Below, one piece after another: positions 46,201 through 61,390 of a DNA stretch of 64,000 bases. The DNA is taken from NCBI GenBank assembly GCA_037042915.1, contig CM073196.1, forward strand, positions 4,487,742 through 4,551,741, given 5' to 3'. Under the pieces are notes generated by a model. That model was not told where the DNA came from. It searched no databases and was given only the letters and a program-made list of their open reading frames with translations. This stretch comes from Auricularia sp. M13 (taxonomy: Eukaryota > Basidiomycota > Agaricomycetes > Auriculariales > Auriculariaceae). Made by a program: the position numbers and the translations under genes. Every line of letters starts with the position of its first letter. Position 1 is the stretch's first letter.

Positions 46201-49200
46201 AGGACGCTGCCGATAGTCTGAGCATCCTCGACCTTTGGCCAGGAGAAAGGAAGTCCCACTCAACCGGGGCTTAATACGTTCTTCCGACTTGGTCTCGTCA
46301 GCGAAGCCGATTGAAGCGTGCCCGTCTTTCTTGGCGATCGGAATGCAGCATGTCGGATCTGCGACGAGAAAAATTCCAGCTCCCCGGAACAGTTTCAACC
46401 GTGCGAATCGGTGCGCCGGTCGTGCCGCTGCGAGTGGGCCGAGGTCCCGGAAGATATTAATATGTCGCCCGGATCTCATGGTATGAGATCCAAAAGGTTC
46501 CTGCGCCACGGAAACGAGGAAGGGGGGCTTGGCGCTGACTCGCAAAATTATGTTGGGCCCGGCAGTTCGATTGAGGGTTGGTGCCGGAATTTTGCGAGCC
46601 CCACGGCACTCTGCGTGCAAAGCGCGTTTTGGCCTTGTCCATCACTTGCCCATCATTTGTCCATCACTTGTCCGCGATTTGTCCATCATTTGTCCGACAA
46701 GAGACCGTCAAGAGCTTCCAGGGACTCCAAATGAGAGCAGACACCCCGACAGCCATATATCTCCGGAAGGCTGACGATCGTGGCTACGCGATGGTGTCGC
46801 TACCTCGGCCGTCCGTTGCCAAAGCAACCCGGAATACCTGCCGATGTCATGAAACCCGGACAAGGAGCCGTATCTCCGCGAGGGGGTGCAGCTAAACTCG
46901 CGGGACGACGAGCGCACGCATTCTGGACGAGAGCCCGACAAATCCCCGACAAATGATGGACAAATGATGGACAAGGCGTCGACAAGGAGCCGTATCTCGA
47001 CGAGGAGTGCAGCCGAAACCGCGGGACGAAGACCAAACACGTTCCAGACGTGAGCCCGACCGATTGCCAACAAATGATGGACAAATGATGGACAAGGGAC
47101 CGACAAGAGCCAATTGCGACCCCAGTTGGACCCCGATCGTCGGACACCCATATATCTCCGGGGAGCTCTCGCGAGGGTCTACGCGATGGTACCATTCACG
47201 AGGCTGTGCGCCGTCATGGCAACGCGCAATTTTCGCCGATGCGACAAAATCCGAAATGGGCGACCGCAGACCCTGCCGAGGTTACCTTCCGGAGTCTTCC
47301 CGGCGTGCTGGACGACCATCCGATGGGCGGTGCCAAAATACGAACCCTGCCGATCGAGGTTTGACTGCGCTGTGAAGTGCCGAAGGCAGATCGTGAGACT
47401 CGTGGGACCAAGTCAGAGACATCCAGACATGACCTGAGAGCTGCCGAAGACGCCGATCGGATGCACAGGAAGCCTGGGATCTGCAGGGACCGTGTCCAGA
47501 CCTGATCGCACTCTGCTGCAAGATCTGCACACGCCAAAGTGTGTCTCGCTTCGTCCCTGGCGCTCGTCGAGGCCTGAAACTTCTCTGCGCACCATGTCGG
47601 GACACTGGGGGCTCATTTGCAGGGGAAACGGCACAAAATCGCAGAATCCGAAGCCCGCCGACGCTGTCGGACTGGCCTCGATTTGGGGCTTTTGGGGGGG
47701 TGCGCGGCTCGGGAGCCTGTCGGTCTGCCCACCGATCGGCCGTGTTTGGCTGGCAGCAGGCAAAAGGACGCTGCCGATAGTCTGAGCATCCTCGACCTTT
47801 GGCCAGGAGAAAGGAAGTCCCACTCAACCGGGGCTTAATACGTTCTTCCGACTTGGTCTCGTCAGCGAAGCCGATTGGAAGCGTGCCCGTCTTTCTTGGC
47901 GATCGGAATGCAGCATGTCGGATCTGCGACGAGAAAAATTCCAGCTCCCCGGAACAGTTTCAACCGTGCGAATCGGTGCGCCGGTCGTGCCGCTGCGAGT
48001 GGGCCGAGGTCCCGGAAGATATTAATATGTCGCCCGGATCTCATGGTATGAGATCCAAAAGGTTCCTGCGCCACGGAAACGAGGAAGGGGGCTTGGCGCT
48101 GACTCGCAAAATTATGTTGGGCCCGGCAGTTCGATTGAGGGTTGGTGCCGGAATTTTGCGAGCCCCACGGCACTCTGCGTGCAAAGCGCGTTTTGGCCTT
48201 GTCCATCACTTGCCCATCATTTGTCCATCACTTGTCCGCGATTTGTCCATCATTTGTCCGACAAGAGACCGTCAAGAGCTTCCAGGGACTCCAAATGAGA
48301 GCAGACACCCCGACAGCCATATATCTCCGGAAGGCTGACGATCGTGGCTACGCGATGGTGTCGCTACCTCGGCCGTCCGTTGCCAAAGCAACCCGGAATA
48401 CCTGCCGATGTCATGAAACCCGGACAAGGAGCCGTATCTCCGCGAGGGTGCAGCTAAACTCGCGGGACGACGAGCGCACGCATTCTGGACGAGAGCCCGA
48501 CAAATCCCCGACAAATGATGGACAAATGATGGACAAGGCGTCGACAAGGAGCCGTATCTCGACGAGGAGTGCAGCCGAAACCGCGGGACGAAGACCAAAC
48601 ACGTTCCAGACGTGAGCCCGACCGATTGCCAACAAATGATGGACAAATGATGGACAAGGGACCGACAAGAGCCAATTGCGACCCCAGTTGGACCCCGATC
48701 GTCGGACACCCATATATCTCCGGGGAGCTCTCGCGAGGGTCTACGCGATGGTACCATTCACGAGGCTGTGCGCCGTCATGGCAACGCGCAATTTTCGCCG
48801 ATGCGACAAAATCCGAAATGGGCGACCGCAGACCCTGCCGAGGTTACCTTCCGGAGTCTTCCCGGCGTGCTGGACGACCATCCGATGGGCGGTGCCAAAA
48901 TACGAACCCTGCCGATCGAGGTTTGACTGCGCTGTGAAGTGCCGAAGGCAGATCGTGAGACTCGTGGGACCGAGTCAGAGACATCCAGACATGACCTGAG
49001 AGCTGCCGAAGACGCCGATCGGATGCACAGGAAGCCTGGGATCTGCAGGGACCGTGTCCAGACCTGATCGCACTCTGCTGCAAGATCTGCACACGCCAAA
49101 GTGTGTCTCGCCGTCCCTGGCGCTCGTCGAGGCCTGAAACTTCTCTGCGCACCATGTCGGGACACTGGGGGCTCATTTGCAGGGGAAACGGCACAAAATC

Positions 49201-52200
49201 GCAGAATCCGAAGCCCGCCCGACGCTGTCGGACTGGCCTCGATTTGGGGCTTTTGGGGGTGCGCGGCTCGGGAGCCTGTCGGTCTGCCCACCGATCGGCC
49301 GTGTTTGGCTGGCAGCAGGCAAAAGGATGCTGCCGATAGTCTGAGCATCCTCGACCTTTGGCCAGGAGAAAGGAAGTCCCACTCAACCGGGGCTTAATAC
49401 GTTCTTCCGACTTGGTCTCGTCAGCGAAGCCGATTGGAAGCGTGCCCGTCTTTCTTGGCGATCGGAATGCAGCATGTCGGATCTGCGACGAGAAAAATTC
49501 CAGCTCCCCGGAACAGTTTCAACCGTGCGAATCGGTGCGCCGGTCGTGCCGCTGCGAGTGGGCCGAGGTCCCGGAAGATATTAATATGTCGCCCGGATCT
49601 CATGGTATGAGATCCAAAAGGTTCCTGCGCCACGGAAACGAGGAAGGGGGGCTTGGCGCTGACTCGCAAAATTATGTTGGGCCCGGCAGTTCGATTGAGG
49701 GTTGGTGCCGGAATTTTGCGAGCCCCACGGCACTCTGCGTGCAAAGCGCGTTTTGGCCTTGTCCATCACTTGCCCATCATTTGTCCATCACTTGTCCGCG
49801 ATTTGTCCATCATTTGTCCGACAAGAGACCGTCAAGAGCTTCCAGGGACTCCAAATGAGAGCAGACACCCCGACAGCCATATATCTCCGGAAGGCTGACG
49901 ATCGTGGCTACGCGATGGTGTCGCTACCTCGGCCGTCCGTTGCCAAAGCAACCCGGAATACCTGCCGATGTCATGAAACCCGGACAAGGAGCCGTATCTC
50001 CGCGAGGGTGCAGCTAAACTCGCGGGGACGACGAGCGCACGCATTCTGGACGAGAGCCCGACAAATCCCGACAAATGATGGACAAATGATGGACAAGGCG
50101 TCGACAAGGAGCCGTATCTCGACGAGGAGTGCAGCGAAACCGCGGGACGAAGACCAAACACGTTCCAGACGTGAGCCCGACCGATTGCCAACAAATGATG
50201 GACAAATGATGGACAAGGGACCGACAAGAGCCAATTGCGACCCCAGTTGGACCCCGATCGTCGGACACCCATATATCTCCGGGGAGCTCTCGCGAGGGTC
50301 TACGCGATGGTACCATTCACGAGGCTGTGCGCCGTCATGGCAACGCGCAATTTTCGCCGATGCGACAAAATCCGAAATGGGCGACCGCAGACCCTGCCGA
50401 GGTTACCTTCCGGAGTCTTCCCGGCGTGCTGGACGACCATCCGATGGGCGGTGCCAAAATACGAACCCTGCCGATCGAGGTTTGACTGCGCTGTGAAGTG
50501 CCGAAGGCAGATCGTGAGACTCGTGGGACCGAGTCAGAGACATCCAGACATGACCTGAGAGCTGCCGAAGACGCCGATCGGATGCACAGGAAGCCTGGGA
50601 TCTGCAGGGACCGTGTCCAGACCTGATCGCACTCTGCTGCAAGATCTGCACACGCCAAAGTGTGTCTCGCTTCGTCCCTGGCGCTCGTCGAGGCCTGAAA
50701 CTTCTCTGCGCACCATGTCGGGACACTGGGGGCTCATTTGCAGGGGAAACGGCACAAAATCGCAGAATCCGAAGCCCGCCGACGCTGTCGGACTGGCCTC
50801 GATTTGGGGCTTTTGGGGGGGTGCGCGGCTCGGGAGCCTGTCGGTCTGCCCACCGATCGGCCGTGTTTGGCTGGCAGCAGGCAAAAGGACGCTGCCGATA
50901 GTCTGAGCATCCTCGACCTTTGGCCAGGAGAAAGGAAGTCCCACTCAACCGGGGCTTAATACGTTCTTCCGACTTGGTCTCGTCAGCGAAGCCGATTGGA
51001 AGCGTGCCCGTCTTTCTTGGCGATCGGAATGCAGCATGTCGGATCTGCGACGAGAAAAATTCCAGCTCCCCGGAACAGTTTCAACCGTGCGAATCGGTGC
51101 GCCGGTCGTGCCGCTGCGAGTGGGCCGAGGTCCCGGAAGATATTAATATGTCGCCCGGATCTCATGGTATGAGATCCAAAAGGTTCCTGCGCCACGGAAA
51201 CGAGGAAGGGGGCTTGGCGCTGACTCGCAAAATTATGTTGGGCCCGGCAGTTCGATTGAGGGTTGGTGCCGGAATTTTGCGAGCCCCACGGCACTCTGCG
51301 TGCAAAGCGCGTTTGGCCTTGTCCATCACTTGCCCATCATTTGTCCATCACTTGTCCGCGATTTGTCCATCATTTGTCCGACAAGAGACCGTCAAGAGCT
51401 TCCAGGGACTCCAAATGAGAGCAGACACCCCGACAGCCATATATCTCCGGAAGGCTGACGATCGTGGCTACGCGATGGTGTCGCTACCTCGGCCGTCCGT
51501 TGCCAAAGCAACCCGGAATACCTGCCGATGTCATGAAACCCGGACAAGGAGCCGTATCTCCGCGAGGGGTGCAGCTAAACTCGCGGGGACGACGAGCGCA
51601 CGCATTCTGGACGAGAGCCCGACAAATCCCCGACAAATGATGGACAAATGATGGACAAGGCGTCGACAAGGAGCCGTATCTCGACGAGGAGTGCAGCGAA
51701 ACCGCGGGACGAAGACCAAACACGTTCCAGACGTGAGCCCGACCGATTGCCAACAAATGATGGACAAATGATGGACAAGGGACCGACAAGAGCCAATTGC
51801 GACCCCAGTTGGACCCCGATCGTCGGACACCCATATATCTCCGGGGAGCTCTCGCGAGGGTCTACGCGATGGTACCATTCACGAGGCTGTGCGCCGTCAT
51901 GGCAACGCGCAATTTTCGCCGATGCGACAAAATCCGAAATGGGCGACCGCAGACCCTGCCGAGGTTACCTTCCGGAGTCTTCCCGGCGTGCTGGACGACC
52001 ATCCGATGGGCGGTGCCAAAATACGAACCCTGCCGATCGAGGTTTGACTGCGCTGTGAAGTGCCGAAGGCAGATCGTGAGACTCGTGGGACCGAGTCAGA
52101 GACATCCAGACATGACCTGAGAGCTGCCGAAGACGCCGATCGGATGCACAGGAAGCCTGGGATCTGCAGGGACCGTGTCCAGACCTGATCGCACTCTGCT

Positions 52201-55200
52201 GCAAGATCTGCACACGCCAAAGTGTGTCTCGCTTCGTCCCTGGCGCTCGTCGAGGCCTGAAACTTCTCTGCGCACCATGTCGGGACACTGGGGGCTCATT
52301 TGCAGGGGAAACGGCACAAAATCGCAGAATCCGAAGCCCGCCGACGCTGTCGGACTGGCCTCGATTTGGGGCTTTTGGGGGTGCGCGGCTCGGGAGCCTG
52401 TCGGTCTGCCCACCGATCGGCCGTGTTTGGCTGGCAGCAGGCAAAAGGACGCTGCCGATAGTCTGAGCATCCTCGACCTTTGGCCAGGAGAAAGGAAGTC
52501 CCACTCAACCGGGGCTTAATACGTTCTTCCGACTTGGTCTCGTCAGCGAAGCCGATTGGAAGCGTGCCCGTCTTTCTTGGCGATCGGAATGCAGCATGTC
52601 GGATCTGCGACGAGAAAATTCCAGCTCCCGGAACAGTTTCAACCGTGCGAATCGGTGCGCCGGTCGTGCCGCTGCGAGTGGGCCGAGGTCCCGGAAGATA
52701 TTAATATGTCGCCCGGATCTCATGGTATGAGATCCAAAAGGTTCCTGCGCCACGGAAACGAGGAAGGGGGCTTGGCGCTGACTCGCAAAATTATGTTGGG
52801 CCCGGCAGTTCGATTGAGGGTTGGTGCCGGAATTTTGCGAGCCCCACGGCACTCTGCGTGCAAAGCGCGTTTTGGCCTTGTCCATCACTTGCCCATCATT
52901 TGTCCATCACTTGTCCGCGATTTGTCCATCATTTGTCCGACAAGAGACCGTCAAGAGCTTCCAGGGACTCCAAATGAGAGCAGACACCCCGACAGCCATA
53001 TATCTCCGGAAGGCTGACGATCGTGGCTCGCGATGGTGTCGCTACCTCGGCCGTCCGTTGCCAAAGCAACCCGGAATACCTGCCGATGTCATGAAACCCG
53101 GACAAGGAGCCGTATCTCCGCGAGGGGTGCAGCTAAACTCGCGGGACGACGAGCGCACGCATTCTGGACGAGAGCCCGACAAATCCCCGACAAATGATGG
53201 ACAAATGATGGACAAGGCGTCGACAAGGAGCCGTATCTCGACGAGGAGTGCAGCCGAAACCGCGGGACGAAGACCAAACACGTTCCAGACGTGAGCCCGA
53301 CCGATTGCCAACAAATGATGGACAAATGATGGACAAGGGACCGACAAGAGCCAATTGCGACCCCAGTTGGACCCCGATCGTCGGACACCCATATATCTCC
53401 GGGGAGCTCTCGCGAGGGTCTACGCGATGGTACCATTCACGAGGCTGTGCGCCGTCATGGCAACGCGCAATTTTCGCCGATGCGACAAAATCCGAAATGG
53501 GCGACCGCAGACCCTGCCGAGGTTACCTTCCGGAGTCTTCCGGCGTGCTGGACGACCATCCGATGGGCGGTGCCAAAATACGAACCCTGCCGATCGAGGT
53601 TTGACTGCGCTGTGAAGTGCCGAAGGCAGATCGTGAGACTCGTGGGACCGAGTCAGAGACATCCAGACATGACCTGAGAGCTGCCGAAGACGCCGATCGG
53701 ATGCACAGGAAGCCTGGGATCTGCAGGGACCGTGTCCAGACCTGATCGCACTCTGCTGCAAGATCTGCACACGCCAAAGTGTGTCTCGCTTCGTCCCTGG
53801 CGCTCGTCGAGGCCTGAAACTTCTCTGCGCACCATGTCGGGACACTGGGGGCTCATTTGCAGGGGAAACGGCACAAAATCGCAGAATCCGAAGCCCGCCG
53901 ACGCTGTCGGACTGGCCTCGATTTGGGGCTTTTGGGGGGGTGCGCGGCTCGGGAGCCTGTCGGTCTGCCCACCGATCGGCCGTGTTTGGCTGGCAGCAGG
54001 CAAAAGGACGCTGCCGATAGTCTGAGCATCCTCGACCTTTGGCCAGGAGAAAGGAAGTCCCACTCAACCGGGGCTTAATACGTTCTTCCGACTTGGTCTC
54101 GTCAGCGAAGCCGATTGGAAGCGTGCCCGTCTTTCTTGGCGATCGGAATGCAGCATGTCGGATCTGCGACGAGAAAAATTCCAGCTCCCCGGAACAGTTT
54201 CAACCGTGCGAATCGGTGCGCCGGTCGTGCCGCTGCGAGTGGGCCGAGGTCCCGGAAGATATTAATATGTCGCCCGGATCTCATGGTATGAGATCCAAAA
54301 GGTTCCTGCGCCACGGAAACGAGGAAGGGGGGCTTGGCGCTGACTCGCAAAATTATGTTGGGCCCGGCAGTTCGATTGAGGGTTGGTGCCGGAATTTTGC
54401 GAGCCCCACGGCACTCTGCGTGCAAAGCGCGTTTTGGCCTTGTCCATCACTTGCCCATCATTTGTCCATCACTTGTCCGCGATTTGTCCATCATTTGTCC
54501 GACAAGAGACCGTCAAGAGCTTCCAGGGACTCCAAATGAGAGCAGACACCCCGACAGCCATATATCTCCGGAAGGCTGACGATCGTGGCTACGCGATGGT
54601 GTCGCTACCTCGGCCGTCCGTTGCCAAAGCAACCCGGAATACCTGCCGATGTCATGAAACCCGGACAAGGAGCCGTATCTCCGCGAGGGGTGCAGCTAAA
54701 CTCGCGGGACGACAGCGCACGCATTCTGGACGAGAGCCCGACAAATCCCGACAAATGATGGACAAATGATGGACAAGGCGTCGACAAGGAGCCGTATCTC
54801 GACGAGGAGTGCAGCCGAAACCGCGGGACGAAGACCAAACACGTTCCAGACGTGAGCCCGACCGATTGCCAACAAATGATGGACAAATGATGGACAAGGG
54901 ACCGACAAGAGCCAATTGCGACCCCAGTTGGACCCCGATCGTCGGACACCCATATATCTCCGGGGAGCTCTCGCGAGGGTCTACGCGATGGTACCATTCA
55001 CGAGGCTGTGCGCCGTCATGGCAACGCGCAATTTTCGCCGATGCGACAAAATCCGAAATGGGCGACCGCAGACCCTGCCGAGGTTACCTTCCGGAGTCTT
55101 CCCGGCGTGCTGGACGACCATCCGATGGGCGGTGCCAAAATACGAACCCTGCCGATCGAGGTTTGACTGCGCTGTGAAGTGCCGAAGGCAGATCGTGAGA

Positions 55201-58200
55201 CTCGTGGGACCGAGTCAGAGACATCCAGACATGACCTGAGAGCTGCCGAAGACGCCGATCGGATGCACAGGAAGCCTGGGATCTGCAGGGACCGTGTCCA
55301 GACCTGATCGCACTCTGCTGCAAGATCTGCACACGCCAAAGTGTGTCTCGCTTCGTCCCTGGCGCTCGTCGAGGCCTGAAACTTCTCTGCGCACCATGTC
55401 GGGACACTGGGGGCTCATTTGCAGGGGAAACGGCACAAAATCGCAGAATCCGAAGCCCGCCGACGCTGTCGGACTGGCCTCGATTTGGGGCTTTTGGGGG
55501 TGCGCGGCTCGGGAGCCTGTCGGTCTGCCCACCGATCGGCCGTGTTTGGCTGGCAGCAGGCAAAAGGACGCTGCCGATAGTCTGAGCATCCTCGACCTTT
55601 GGCCAGGAGAAAGGAAGTCCCACTCAACCGGGGCTTAATACGTTCTTCCGACTTGGTCTCGTCAGCGAAGCCGATTGGAAGCGTGCCCGTCTTTCTTGGC
55701 GATCGGAATGCAGCATGTCGGATCTGCGACGAGAAAAATTCCAGCTCCCCGGAACAGTTTCAACCGTGCGAATCGGTGCGCCGGTCGTGCCGCTGCGAGT
55801 GGGCCGAGGTCCCGGAAGATATTAATATGTCGCCCGGATCTCATGGTATGAGATCCAAAAGGTTCCTGCGCCACGGAAACGAGGAAGGGGGGCTTGGCGC
55901 TGACTCGCAAAATTATGTTGGGCCCGGCAGTTCGATTGAGGGTTGGTGCCGGAATTTTGCGAGCCCCACGGCACTCTGCGTGCAAAGCGCGTTTTGGCCT
56001 TGTCCATCACTTGCCCATCATTTGTCCATCACTTGTCCGCGATTTGTCCATCATTTGTCCGACAAGAGACCGTCAAGAGCTTCCAGGGACTCCAAATGAG
56101 AGCAGACACCCCGACAGCCATATATCTCCGGAAGGCTGACGATCGTGGCTACGCGATGGTGTCGCTACCTCGGCCGTCCGTTGCCAAAGCAACCCGGAAT
56201 ACCTGCCGATGTCATGAAACCCGGACAAGGAGCCGTATCTCCGCGAGGGGTGCAGCTAAACTCGCGGGACGACGAGCGCACGCATTCTGGACGAGAGCCC
56301 GACAAATCCCGACAAATGATGGACAAATGATGGACAAGGCGTCGACAAGGAGCCGTATCTCGACGAGGAGTGCAGCCGAAACCGCGGGACGAAGACCAAA
56401 CACGTTCCAGACGTGAGCCCGACCGATTGCCAACAAATGATGGACAAATGATGGACAAGGGACCGACAAGAGCCAATTGCGACCCCAGTTGGACCCCGAT
56501 CGTCGGACACCCATATATCTCCGGGGAGCTCTCGCGAGGGTCTACGCGATGGTACCATTCACGAGGCTGTGCGCCGTCATGGCAACGCGCAATTTTCGCC
56601 GATGCGACAAAATCCGAAATGGGCGACCGCAGACCCTGCCGAGGTTACCTTCCGGAGTCTTCCGGCGTGCTGGACGACCATCCGATGGGCGGTGCCAAAA
56701 TACGAACCCTGCCGATCGAGGTTTGACTGCGCTGTGAAGTGCCGAAGGCAGATCGTGAGACTCGTGGGACCGAGTCAGAGACATCCAGACATGACCTGAG
56801 AGCTGCCGAAGACGCCGATCGGATGCACAGGAAGCCTGGGATCTGCAGGGACCGTGTCCAGACCTGATCGCACTCTGCTGCAAGATCTGCACACGCCAAA
56901 GTGTGTCTCGCTTCGTCCCTGGCGCTCGTCGAGGCCTGAAACTTCTCTGCGCACCATGTCGGGACACTGGGGGCTCATTTGCAGGGGAAACGGCACAAAA
57001 TCGCAGAATCCGAAGCCCGCCGACGCTGTCGGACTGGCCTCGATTTGGGGCTTTTGGGGGTGCGCGGCTCGGGAGCCTGTCGGTCTGCCCACCGATCGGC
57101 CGTGTTTGGCTGGCAGCAGGCAAAAGGACGCTGCCGATAGTCTGAGCATCCTCGACCTTTGGCCAGGAGAAAGGAAGTCCCACTCAACCGGGGCTTAATA
57201 CGTTCTTCCGACTTGGTCTCGTCAGCGAAGCCGATTGGAAGCGTGCCCGTCTTTCTTGGCGATCGGAATGCAGCATGTCGGATCTGCGACGAGAAAAATT
57301 CCAGCTCCCGGAACAGTTTCAACCGTGCGAATCGGTGCGCCGGTCGTGCCGCTGCGAGTGGGCCGAGGTCCCGGAAGATATTAATATGTCGCCCGGATCT
57401 CATGGTATGAGATCCAAAAGGTTCCTGCGCCACGGAAACGAGGAAGGGGGCTTGGCGCTGACTCGCAAAATTATGTTGGGCCCGGCAGTTCGATTGAGGG
57501 TTGGTGCCGGAATTTTGCGAGCCCCACGGCACTCTGCGTGCAAAGCGCGTTTGGCCTTGTCCATCACTTGCCCATCATTTGTCCATCACTTGTCCGCGAT
57601 TTGTCCATCATTTGTCCGACAAGAGACCGTCAAGAGCTTCCAGGGACTCCAAATGAGAGCAGACACCCCGACAGCCATATATCTCCGGAAGGCTGACGAT
57701 CGTGGCTACGCGATGGTGTCGCTACCTCGGCCGTCCGTTGCCAAAGCAACCCGGAATACCTGCCGATGTCATGAAACCCGGACAAGGAGCCGTATCTCCG
57801 CGAGGGGTGCAGCTAAACTCGCGGGACGACGAGCGCACGCATTCTGGACGAGAGCCCGACAAATCCCGACAAATGATGGACAAATGATGGACAAGGCGTC
57901 GACAAGGAGCCGTATCTCGACGAGGAGTGCAGCCGAAACCGCGGGACGAAGACCAAACACGTTCCAGACGTGAGCCCGACCGATTGCCAACAAATGATGG
58001 ACAAATGATGGACAAGGGACCGACAAGAGCCAATTGCGACCCCAGTTGGACCCCGATCGTCGGACACCCATATATCTCCGGGGAGCTCTCGCGAGGGTCT
58101 ACGCGATGGTACCATTCACGAGGCTGTGCGCCGTCATGGCAACGCGCAATTTTCGCCGATGCGACAAAATCCGAAATGGGCGACCGCAGACCCTGCCGAG

Positions 58201-60500
58201 GTTACCTTCCGGAGTCTTCCCGGCGTGCTGGACGACCATCCGATGGGCGGTGCCAAAATACGAACCCTGCCGATCGAGGTTTGACTGCGCTGTGAAGTGC
58301 CGAAGGCAGATCGTGAGACTCGTGGGACCGAGTCAGAGACATCCAGACATGACCTGAGAGCTGCCGAAGACGCCGATCGGATGCACAGGAAGCCTGGGAT
58401 CTGCAGGGACCGTGTCCAGACCTGATCGCACTCTGCTGCAAGATCTGCACACGCCAAAGTGTGTCTCGCTTCGTCCCTGGCGCTCGTCGAGGCCTGAAAC
58501 TTCTCTGCGCACCATGTCGGGACACTGGGGGCTCATTTGCAGGGGAAACGGCACAAAATCGCAGAATCCGAAGCCCGCCGACGCTGTCGGACTGGCCTCG
58601 ATTTGGGGCTTTTGGGGGGGTGCGCGGCTCGGGAGCCTGTCGGTCTGCCCACCGATCGGCCGTGTTTGGCTGGCAGCAGGCAAAAGGACGCTGCCGATAG
58701 TCTGAGCATCCTCGACCTTTGGCCAGGAGAAAGGAAGTCCCACTCAACCGGGGCTTAATACGTTCTTCCGACTTGGTCTCGTCAGCGAAGCCGATTGGAA
58801 GCGTGCCCGTCTTTCTTGGCGATCGGAATGCAGCATGTCGGATCTGCGACGAGAAAATTCCAGCTCCCGGAACAGTTTCAACCGTGCGAATCGGTGCGCC
58901 GGTCGTGCCGCTGCGAGTGGGCCGAGGTCCCGGAAGATATTAATATGTCGCCCGGATCTCATGGTATGAGATCCAAAAGGTTCCTGCGCCACGGAAACGA
59001 GGAAGGGGGGCTTGGCGCTGACTCGCAAAATTATGTTGGGCCCGGCAGTTCGATTGAGGGTTGGTGCCGGAATTTTGCGAGCCCCACGGCACTCTGCGTG
59101 CAAAGCGCGTTTTGGCCTTGTCCATCACTTGCCCATCATTTGTCCATCACTTGTCCGCGATTTGTCCATCATTTGTCCGACAAGAGACCGTCAAGAGCTT
59201 CCAGGGACTCCAAATGAGAGCAGACACCCCGACAGCCATATATCTCCGGAAGGCTGACGATCGTGGCTACGCGATGGTGTCGCTACCTCGGCCGTCCGTT
59301 GCCAAAGCAACCCGGAATACCTGCCGATGTCATGAAACCCGGACAAGGAGCCGTATCTCCGCGAGGGGTGCAGCTAAACTCGCGGGACGACGAGCGCACG
59401 CATTCTGGACGAGAGCCCGACAAATCCCCGACAAATGATGGACAAATGATGGACAAGGCGTCGACAAGGAGCCGTATCTCGACGAGGAGTGCAGCCGAAA
59501 CCGCGGGACGAAGACCAAACACGTTCCAGACGTGAGCCCGACCGATTGCCAACAAATGATGGACAAATGATGGACAAGGGACCGACAAGAGCCAATTGCG
59601 ACCCCAGTTGGACCCCGATCGTCGGACACCCATATATCTCCGGGGAGCTCTCGCGAGGGTCTACGCGATGGTACCATTCACGAGGCTGTGCGCCGTCATG
59701 GCAACGCGCAATTTTCGCCGATGCGACAAAATCCGAAATGGGCGACCGCAGACCCTGCCGAGGTTACCTTCCGGAGTCTTCCCGGCGTGCTGGACGACCA
59801 TCCGATGGGCGGTGCCAAAATACGAACCCTGCCGATCGAGGTTTGACTGCGCTGTGAAGTGCCGAAGGCAGATCGTGAGACTCGTGGGACCGAGTCAGAG
59901 ACATCCAGACATGACCTGAGAGCTGCCGAAGACGCCGATCGGATGCACAGGAAGCCTGGGATCTGCAGGGACCGTGTCCAGACCTGATCGCACTCTGCTG
60001 CAAGATCTGCACACGCCAAAGTGTGTCTCGCTTCGTCCCTGGCGCTCGTCGAGGCCTGAAACTTCTCTGCGCACCATGTCGGGACACTGGGGGCTCATTT
60101 GCAGGGGAAACGGCACAAAATCGCAGAATCCGAAGCCCGCCGACGCTGTCGGACTGGCCTCGATTTGGGGCTTTGGGGGGGTGCGCGGCTCGGGAGCCTG
60201 TCGGTCTGCCCACCGATCGGCCGTGTTTGGCTGGCAGCAGGCAAAAGGACGCTGCCGATAGTCTGAGCATCCTCGACCTTTGGCCAGGAGAAAGGAAGTC
60301 CCACTCAACCGGGGCTTAATACGTTCTTCCGACTTGGTCTCGTCAGCGAAGCCGATTGGAAGCGTGCCCGTCTTTCTTGGCGATCGGAATGCAGCATGTC
60401 GGATCTGCGACGAGAAAAATTCCAGCTCCCCGGAACAGTTTCAACCGTGCGAATCGGTGCGCCGGTCGTGCCGCTGCGAGTGGGCCGAGGTCCCGGAAGA
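40209..60500 (+). repeat. Type B satellite: 13 head-to-tail ~1561-bp units
   Basis: Unit starts (TATTAATATG): 40209, 41772, 43332, 44893, 46455, 48020, 49579, 51141, 52699, 54260, 55820, 57379, 58938. Lengths are 1558-1565. The terminus is shared with type A, but the hairpin stem differs (GGATCTCAT / ATGAGATCC). The head diverges from type A, while the last ~1 kb is closely similar. Each unit carries the CATATATCTCCGG module twice (40508 and 40901 in unit 1), where type A has it once. Direct TTGTCCATCA motifs and inverted ACAAATGATGG arrays are kept. Many single-base length changes sit in G or A runs. No gene is supported. Confidence 0.95.
44485..44515 (+). repeat. Type A patch inside a type B unit
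   Basis: Unit 43332-44892 reads CTCAGATCCAGGGGAAAAGG, as type A does, where the other type B units read CTCATTTGCAGGGGAAACGG. Flanks on both sides are type B. This is a short conversion tract. Confidence 0.85.
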
Positions 60501-61390
60501 TATTAATATGTCGCCCGGATCTCATGGTATGAGATCCAAAAGGTTCCTGCGCCACGGAAACGAGGAAGGGGGGCTTGGCGCTGACTCGCAAAATTATGTT
60601 GGGCCCGGCAGTTCGATTGAGGGTTGGTGCCGGAATTTTGCGAGCCCCACGGCACTCTGCGTGCAAAGCGCGTTTTGGCCTTGTCCATCACTTGCCCATC
60701 ATTTGTCCATCACTTGTCCGCGATTTGTCCATCATTTGTCCGACAAGAGACCGTCAAGAGCTTCCAGGGACTCCAAATGAGAGCAGACACCCCGACAGCC
60801 ATATATCTCCGGAAGGCTGACGATCGTGGCTACGCGATGGTGTCGCTACCTCGGCCGTCCGTTGCCAAAGCAACCGGAATACCTGCCGATGTCATGAAAC
60901 CCGGACAAGGAGCCGTATCTCCGCGAGGGTGCAGCTAAACTCGCGGGACGACGAGCGCACGCATTCTGGACGAGAGCCCGACAAATCCCGACAAATGATG
61001 GACAAATGATGGACAAGGCGTCGACAAGGAGCCGTATCTCGACGAGGAGTGCAGCCGAAACCGCAGGACGAAGACCAAACACGTTCCAGACGTGAGCCCG
61101 ACCGATTGCCAACAAATGATGGACAAATGATGGACAAGGGACCGACAAGAGCCAATTGCGACCCCAGTTGGACCCCGATCGTCGGACACCCATATATCTC
61201 CGGGGAGCTCTCGCGAGGGTCTACGCGATGGTACCATTCACGAGGCTGTGCGCCGTCATGGCAACGCGCAATTTTCGCCGATGCGACAAAATCCGAAATG
61301 GGCGACCGCAGACCCTGCCGAGGTTACCTTCCGGAGTCTTCCCGGCGTGCTGGACGACCATCCGATGGGCGGTGCCAAAATACGAACCCT
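60501..61390 (+). repeat. Type B unit 14, truncated at 890 bp
   Basis: A normal type B left end and body, cut after AATACGAACCCT. A new unit with a type A head begins at 61391. Confidence 0.93.
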
